A DNA stretch of 26,698 nt from SZUA-521 sp041738285 (GTDB lineage: Bacteria > Pseudomonadota > Gammaproteobacteria > Pseudomonadales > Azotimanducaceae), in contig JBGSQB010000234.1 of the NCBI GenBank assembly GCA_041738285.1, positions 1 through 26,698 on the forward strand, written 5' to 3'. Made by a program: the position numbers and the translations under genes. The notes below the pieces were generated by a model. The model saw nothing but the letters and a program-made list of their open reading frames with translations, had not been told where the DNA came from and searched no databases. Shown here piece after piece: positions 23,582 to 26,698 of this stretch (positions are counted from its first letter, which is position 1; the number at the start of each line of letters is the position of its first letter).

Positions 23582-23604
23582 GGCAAAGGAGACTATCGCC
23601 GCTG

Positions 23605-24174
23605 TCAGTCGATGTACGTGTCGCGGATCTGTACCAGCGCGTCCGCAACCGCTGCACTCATGCCGCGGATCGCAGTGCCCGCACCATCGGCCTTGAAGGA
23701 CCAGGAAGCGCCCGACCAGGTGAGCCGGGTCTTGTTGCCGTCCACCAGATACGCATCAACCTGGGCAACCACAGTCTGATCCCTTTCGATCGATGGCGCG
23801 AGGGCGCGGGTGCCATCGTAGAAGGCGCTGAGGTCGGCGTTGCGTTCGGCTATGGAGATACTGTTCGCATCGCCTGTCACCTGCCTGATTACGAGGATCG
23901 CGATCACCCGCCTGGCATTCGCCGCCGCCACCACACTGTCGCGTGTGGTGACACTGACGTCAGACAGATCGAGGTGACTGGCGTGTGCAACGATGCCACG
24001 CGCGGCGAGGTCCTTGACGAGCTGATCCTCCATCGTCCGTCGCACTTCGACGTTGGTGGTGTACGCGAGCACATAGGCGCCTTGGTTGCGCGTGAGATCG
24101 ACCTGGACGACGTCGGTCTTGGTGACGCAGCCGGCGATCAGCAACAACGCCATGGGCAGCAGTGACTTTGGCAC
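23605..24174 (-). CDS. Small predicted lipoprotein, unknown function
   Basis: 189 residues from the GTG at 24174. A short signal peptide MPKSLLPMALLLIAGC ends in a lipobox (L-I-A-G-C) with the lipidated Cys16. The mature part is an alpha/beta domain (strand NQGAYVLAYTTN, helix RRTMEDQLVKDLAARG, strand RVIAILVIRQV) like the small lipoproteins that form nucleotide-independent envelope domains; no named family is claimed. Residue 18 onward lacks the inner-membrane retention Asp at +2 (it is Val), so outer-membrane targeting is predicted if a Lol system is present. TTG at 24192 would give a longer, less typical signal peptide. It follows the RND pump gene by 27 nt on the same strand, so it may serve that pump. 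Confidence 0.8.
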   Translation of the reverse strand: MPKSLLPMALLLIAGCVTKTDVVQVDLTRNQGAYVLAYTTNVEVRRTMEDQLVKDLAARGIVAHASHLDLSDVSVTTRDSVVAAANARRVIAILVIRQVTGDANSISIAERNADLSAFYDGTRALAPSIERDQTVVAQVDAYLVDGNKTRLTWSGASWSFKADGAGTAIRGMSAAVADALVQIRDTYID

Positions 24175-24201
24175 GGGAGGATTCCGAAACAAGACACCAA
24201 A

Positions 24202-26698
24202 TTACGGTAGCACGGCCGTCGTGGCGCGCGCCTGCAATGGGTCACGCGATTTTCCGAAAAAGCGTCGGAACAGCCGACCCGCGCGCAACACATAGGTGAA
24301 GACAACCGGCACCACGACGAGGCTCAGGATCGTCGAAGTGATCAGCCCACCGATGACGACGATCCCCATCGGGGCGCGAAAGCTGGTGTCCGCATCCAGC
24401 CCGAGCGCCACCGGAAACATACCGGCCGCCATTGCGAGGGTGGTCATCACAATCGGCCGGGCCCGCTTACGACACGCATCGAGCAGCGCATCGACTTCGT
24501 TCATGCCGCGGTCGCGCATTGCGACCACGGCGTAATCGACGAGCAGAATCGAGTTCTTCGTCGTAATGCCCATCAGCATCAACAGACCGATTGTCGCAGG
24601 CATCGAGAATGCGCGGTCGGTGATCAAGAGCGCCAGTACCGCACCGCCCACCGACAACGGTAGTGCTGCGAGAATGGTGATCGGCTGCATGAAGTCCTTG
24701 AACAGAAGCACCAGCACCATGAACACGCAGACGATACCCGTGATCATGGCAAGACCGAAGCTTGCGAACATCTGTTTCATGCGTTCGGCATCGCCAATGT
24801 CGAGTTTCGTGACGCCTGGCGGCAAGCTCGCAAGTGACGGCAACGCGTCGACCTGCTTCGACACTTCGCCCAGCGGCACACCGCCGAGCTCCGCATCGAT
24901 CTGGATGTTACGACCGCGATCGTAGCGGGTGATCTGCGCCGGCCCGCTGCCGATGGTGATGTCGGCAACCGCAGACAGCGGCACGAGACCGCGGCCGCCC
25001 GGCACCCGCAGCTGCCCGATCGTGGCGAGGTTTTGACGCGCCGCATAGGGGAGCTGCACGCGGATGTCCACCTGCCGCTCGGGCAGATTCAGTTTCGCGA
25101 GCGCTGATTCGTAGTCGCCGGCCGTCGCGACCTGCACGGTCTCGCCGATCACAGCGGCGGTGACCCCAAGTTCCGCCGCTCGCGCAAAATCGGGCTTGAT
25201 CAGAATCTCCGGCCGCAGCAGGCTCGCGCTGGAACTCACGTTGCCAAGCCCCGGCAACGCGCGCAGTTCCGCCATGACGCCCGCGGCGGCGCGCTCGAGT
25301 GCGATCGGATCCTCGGACGTCAGATTCAACTGCAGCTTTTCCCCGGTGCTGCCGTATCCCACCGTGAACCGCGCGCCCGGCAACGCAGTCAACCGTCTGC
25401 GCAACTCGTTCTCAATCTCGGTCTGAGAGACGGAACGCTCGCTCACCGGCAGCAGCGTGACAGAAAGACTCGCCTTGCGGGTGTCGCCGCTGCCCGAGCC
25501 GCCACCACCGCCCCGACTCGACATCGTCATGCCGCCGCCCGCGCCGCCGATGGTGGTGAACACCTGGGTAATCTCCGGAATGTCGACGGTGAGACGTCGC
25601 ACGTCCTCCGCAAGAGCAATCGTGTTTTCGATTGGCGTACCCGGCGCCAGCTCTGCGCTGATGACGGTGCGCGAATAGTCGGATGAAGGTACGAAATCCT
25701 GCGGCAGGTAGTTCAGGCCAACCAACGATGCGATGAAGAATGCCGCCGCACTCAATGACGTCGCCAGCGGATGGCGTAGCGCCACAGCGGCAAACGTGAG
25801 ATAGCTTTCGAGTATCCGCCCCCCTGCGGGAACCTCGCCCACGTGCGGCTTCAGCACGCGCGCGCACAGCATCGGCGTGATCAGCCGCGCCACGACGAGC
25901 GATGCGAGCACCGCCACCACCGCCGTCCAGCCGAACTGCTTGAAAATGAGGCCGGGTATACCGCCCATGAAGGCGGTGGGCAGGAACACGGCGACCAGCG
26001 TCATCGTCGTCGCGACGACAGCCAAACCGATTTCGGTTGCGGCGTCCATCGCCGCCTTGAACGGTGAGTGTCCCTGCCGCAGGTGTCGAACGATGTTCTC
26101 CACCTCGACGATTGTGTCGTCCACGAGCAGGCCGATGACGAGCGACAACGCGAGCATGGTGATGACGTTGAGTGAAAAGTCCATCCAGTAGATGACTGCA
26201 AACGTCGGGATGATCGACAACGGCAATGCGGCAGCGGATACGAGTGTTGCACGCCAATCGCGCAGGAAGACGAACACAACGATCATGGCGAACAGGGCGC
26301 CTTCGAACAGCATCGTCATCGACGAACGAAACTCGTGCTGAATGCGGGCAACCGTGTCCATCACCAGTTCGAACTCGACCGTTGGATGCAACGCATCCAG
26401 CTCCTTGACGGCCTCGACTACGGCCGCACCGACAGCAACCGCGTTGGAGTCGCGGGCGCGCTGCACCTGGAACGCGACGACCGGACGGCCGTTGAGCAGG
26501 GCCATCTGGGTGCGTTCTGCCACGGTGTCGCGGATAGTCGCGATCTGATCCAGCCGAAAGTGCCGGCCACCGGGCAGCGCAATATCGAATGCCGCGAGCT
26601 GCGTCGCGTCGTCGACGGTTGCGATCGTGCGCAGCGACTGCTGCGCATCACCGATCTCGCCACGGCCGCCGGAGAGCTGTTGCTGCGCCCGTCGCAGC
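24202..26698 (-). CDS. HAE1/AcrB-type RND efflux permease (N-terminus outside window)
   Basis: The frame is open from the window edge (first full codon at 26697) to the stop at 24202, 831 residues visible. Compared with about 1,030-1,050 in AcrB, roughly 210 N-terminal residues are missing. The proton-relay aspartates are in GLLVDDTIVEVEN (codons about 26115-26121, equal to AcrB Asp407/408) and the relay lysine in GITTKNSILLVDYA (about 24556-24558, AcrB Lys940). The start of the visible part is porter domain (RTIATVDD, HFRLDQIATIRDTV). An unusual Gly/Ser-rich stretch interrupts the second porter half at about 25483-25548. As an HAE1 pump it would export drugs or other amphiphiles with a membrane-fusion protein that is probably encoded upstream, beyond the window. 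A lipoprotein gene follows 27 nt downstream. Confidence 0.95.
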   Translation of the reverse strand, partial: LRRAQQQLSGGRGEIGDAQQSLRTIATVDDATQLAAFDIALPGGRHFRLDQIATIRDTVAERTQMALLNGRPVVAFQVQRARDSNAVAVGAAVVEAVKELDALHPTVEFELVMDTVARIQHEFRSSMTMLFEGALFAMIVVFVFLRDWRATLVSAAALPLSIIPTFAVIYWMDFSLNVITMLALSLVIGLLVDDTIVEVENIVRHLRQGHSPFKAAMDAATEIGLAVVATTMTLVAVFLPTAFMGGIPGLIFKQFGWTAVVAVLASLVVARLITPMLCARVLKPHVGEVPAGGRILESYLTFAAVALRHPLATSLSAAAFFIASLVGLNYLPQDFVPSSDYSRTVISAELAPGTPIENTIALAEDVRRLTVDIPEITQVFTTIGGAGGGMTMSSRGGGGGSGSGDTRKASLSVTLLPVSERSVSQTEIENELRRRLTALPGARFTVGYGSTGEKLQLNLTSEDPIALERAAAGVMAELRALPGLGNVSSSASLLRPEILIKPDFARAAELGVTAAVIGETVQVATAGDYESALAKLNLPERQVDIRVQLPYAARQNLATIGQLRVPGGRGLVPLSAVADITIGSGPAQITRYDRGRNIQIDAELGGVPLGEVSKQVDALPSLASLPPGVTKLDIGDAERMKQMFASFGLAMITGIVCVFMVLVLLFKDFMQPITILAALPLSVGGAVLALLITDRAFSMPATIGLLMLMGITTKNSILLVDYAVVAMRDRGMNEVDALLDACRKRARPIVMTTLAMAAGMFPVALGLDADTSFRAPMGIVVIGGLITSTILSLVVVPVVFTYVLRAGRLFRRFFGKSRDPLQARATTAVLP

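Noticed and set aside
23582..23604. Terminator between the convergent FMO and lipoprotein genes
   Set aside because: Only 23 nt and no stem-loop visible.
1..26698. tRNA, rRNA, CRISPR, insertion sequence or attachment site
   Set aside because: Read for TTCGA-type T-loops, regularly spaced direct repeats and transposase or integrase motifs; none found by eye.

Overview
The window is a compact, GC-rich bacterial chromosome segment with short intergenic gaps and no recognisable mobile element, CRISPR array, rRNA or tRNA. A full-length glutaminyl-tRNA synthetase, RsgA, TesB, CaiB-type CoA transferase, HMG-CoA-lyase-like protein and FMO, plus a REP-like hairpin with a TGTGGGAGCGG core, suggest a proteobacterium. 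It is most likely an environmental gammaproteobacterium of the Steroidobacterales/Nevskiales/Xanthomonadales sort. The lineage is an inference from gene content, not from a marker-gene comparison.

Layout, left: the 3' end of a medium-chain alcohol dehydrogenase is followed by a MaoC-like double-hotdog protein (+). A POT/PTR2 peptide transporter (-) converges on them across a REP-like hairpin. Divergent from the transporter is a tight three-gene unit (+): class-P DyP peroxidase, MMPL-type RND exporter and M81 (MlrC-like) metallopeptidase, joined by a 2-nt gap and a 4-nt overlap. A perfect 23-bp inverted repeat separates the M81 gene from rsgA (-).

Middle (all -): glnS heads a run of five close or overlapping genes: glnS, an HMG-CoA-lyase-like gene, a small membrane-anchored protein, a class III CoA transferase and a fold-type II PLP dehydratase/racemase. 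A 200-nt gap with a 17-codon ORF behind a perfect Shine-Dalgarno follows, then rsgA. HMG-lyase plus CoA transferase suggests activation and cleavage of a branched 3-hydroxy-dicarboxylate. Divergent from glnS are an unknown acidic protein and a signal-anchored transglutaminase-like protein (+), whose 3' end overlaps tesB (-) by 83 nt. A GST gene (-) lies upstream of tesB.

Right: about 300 nt between the divergent GST and ABC-exporter genes hold a palindrome within a possible promoter, a 14-codon ORF and two mutually exclusive hairpins, which looks like an attenuator. Downstream are two ABC half-exporters forming a heterodimer with one degenerate ATP site, then an FMO overlapping the second ABC gene by 4 nt. 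GST, exporter and FMO together look like a xenobiotic or secondary-metabolite handling block. The right edge (-) has a partial HAE1/AcrB-type RND pump followed by a small lipoprotein.

No wholly new system is evident. The best candidates for follow-up are the ABC leader region, the DyP-RND-M81 unit next to a PTR2 transporter (recalling the mlrC/mlrD pair of microcystin-degradation clusters), and the HMG-lyase/CoA-transferase operon.
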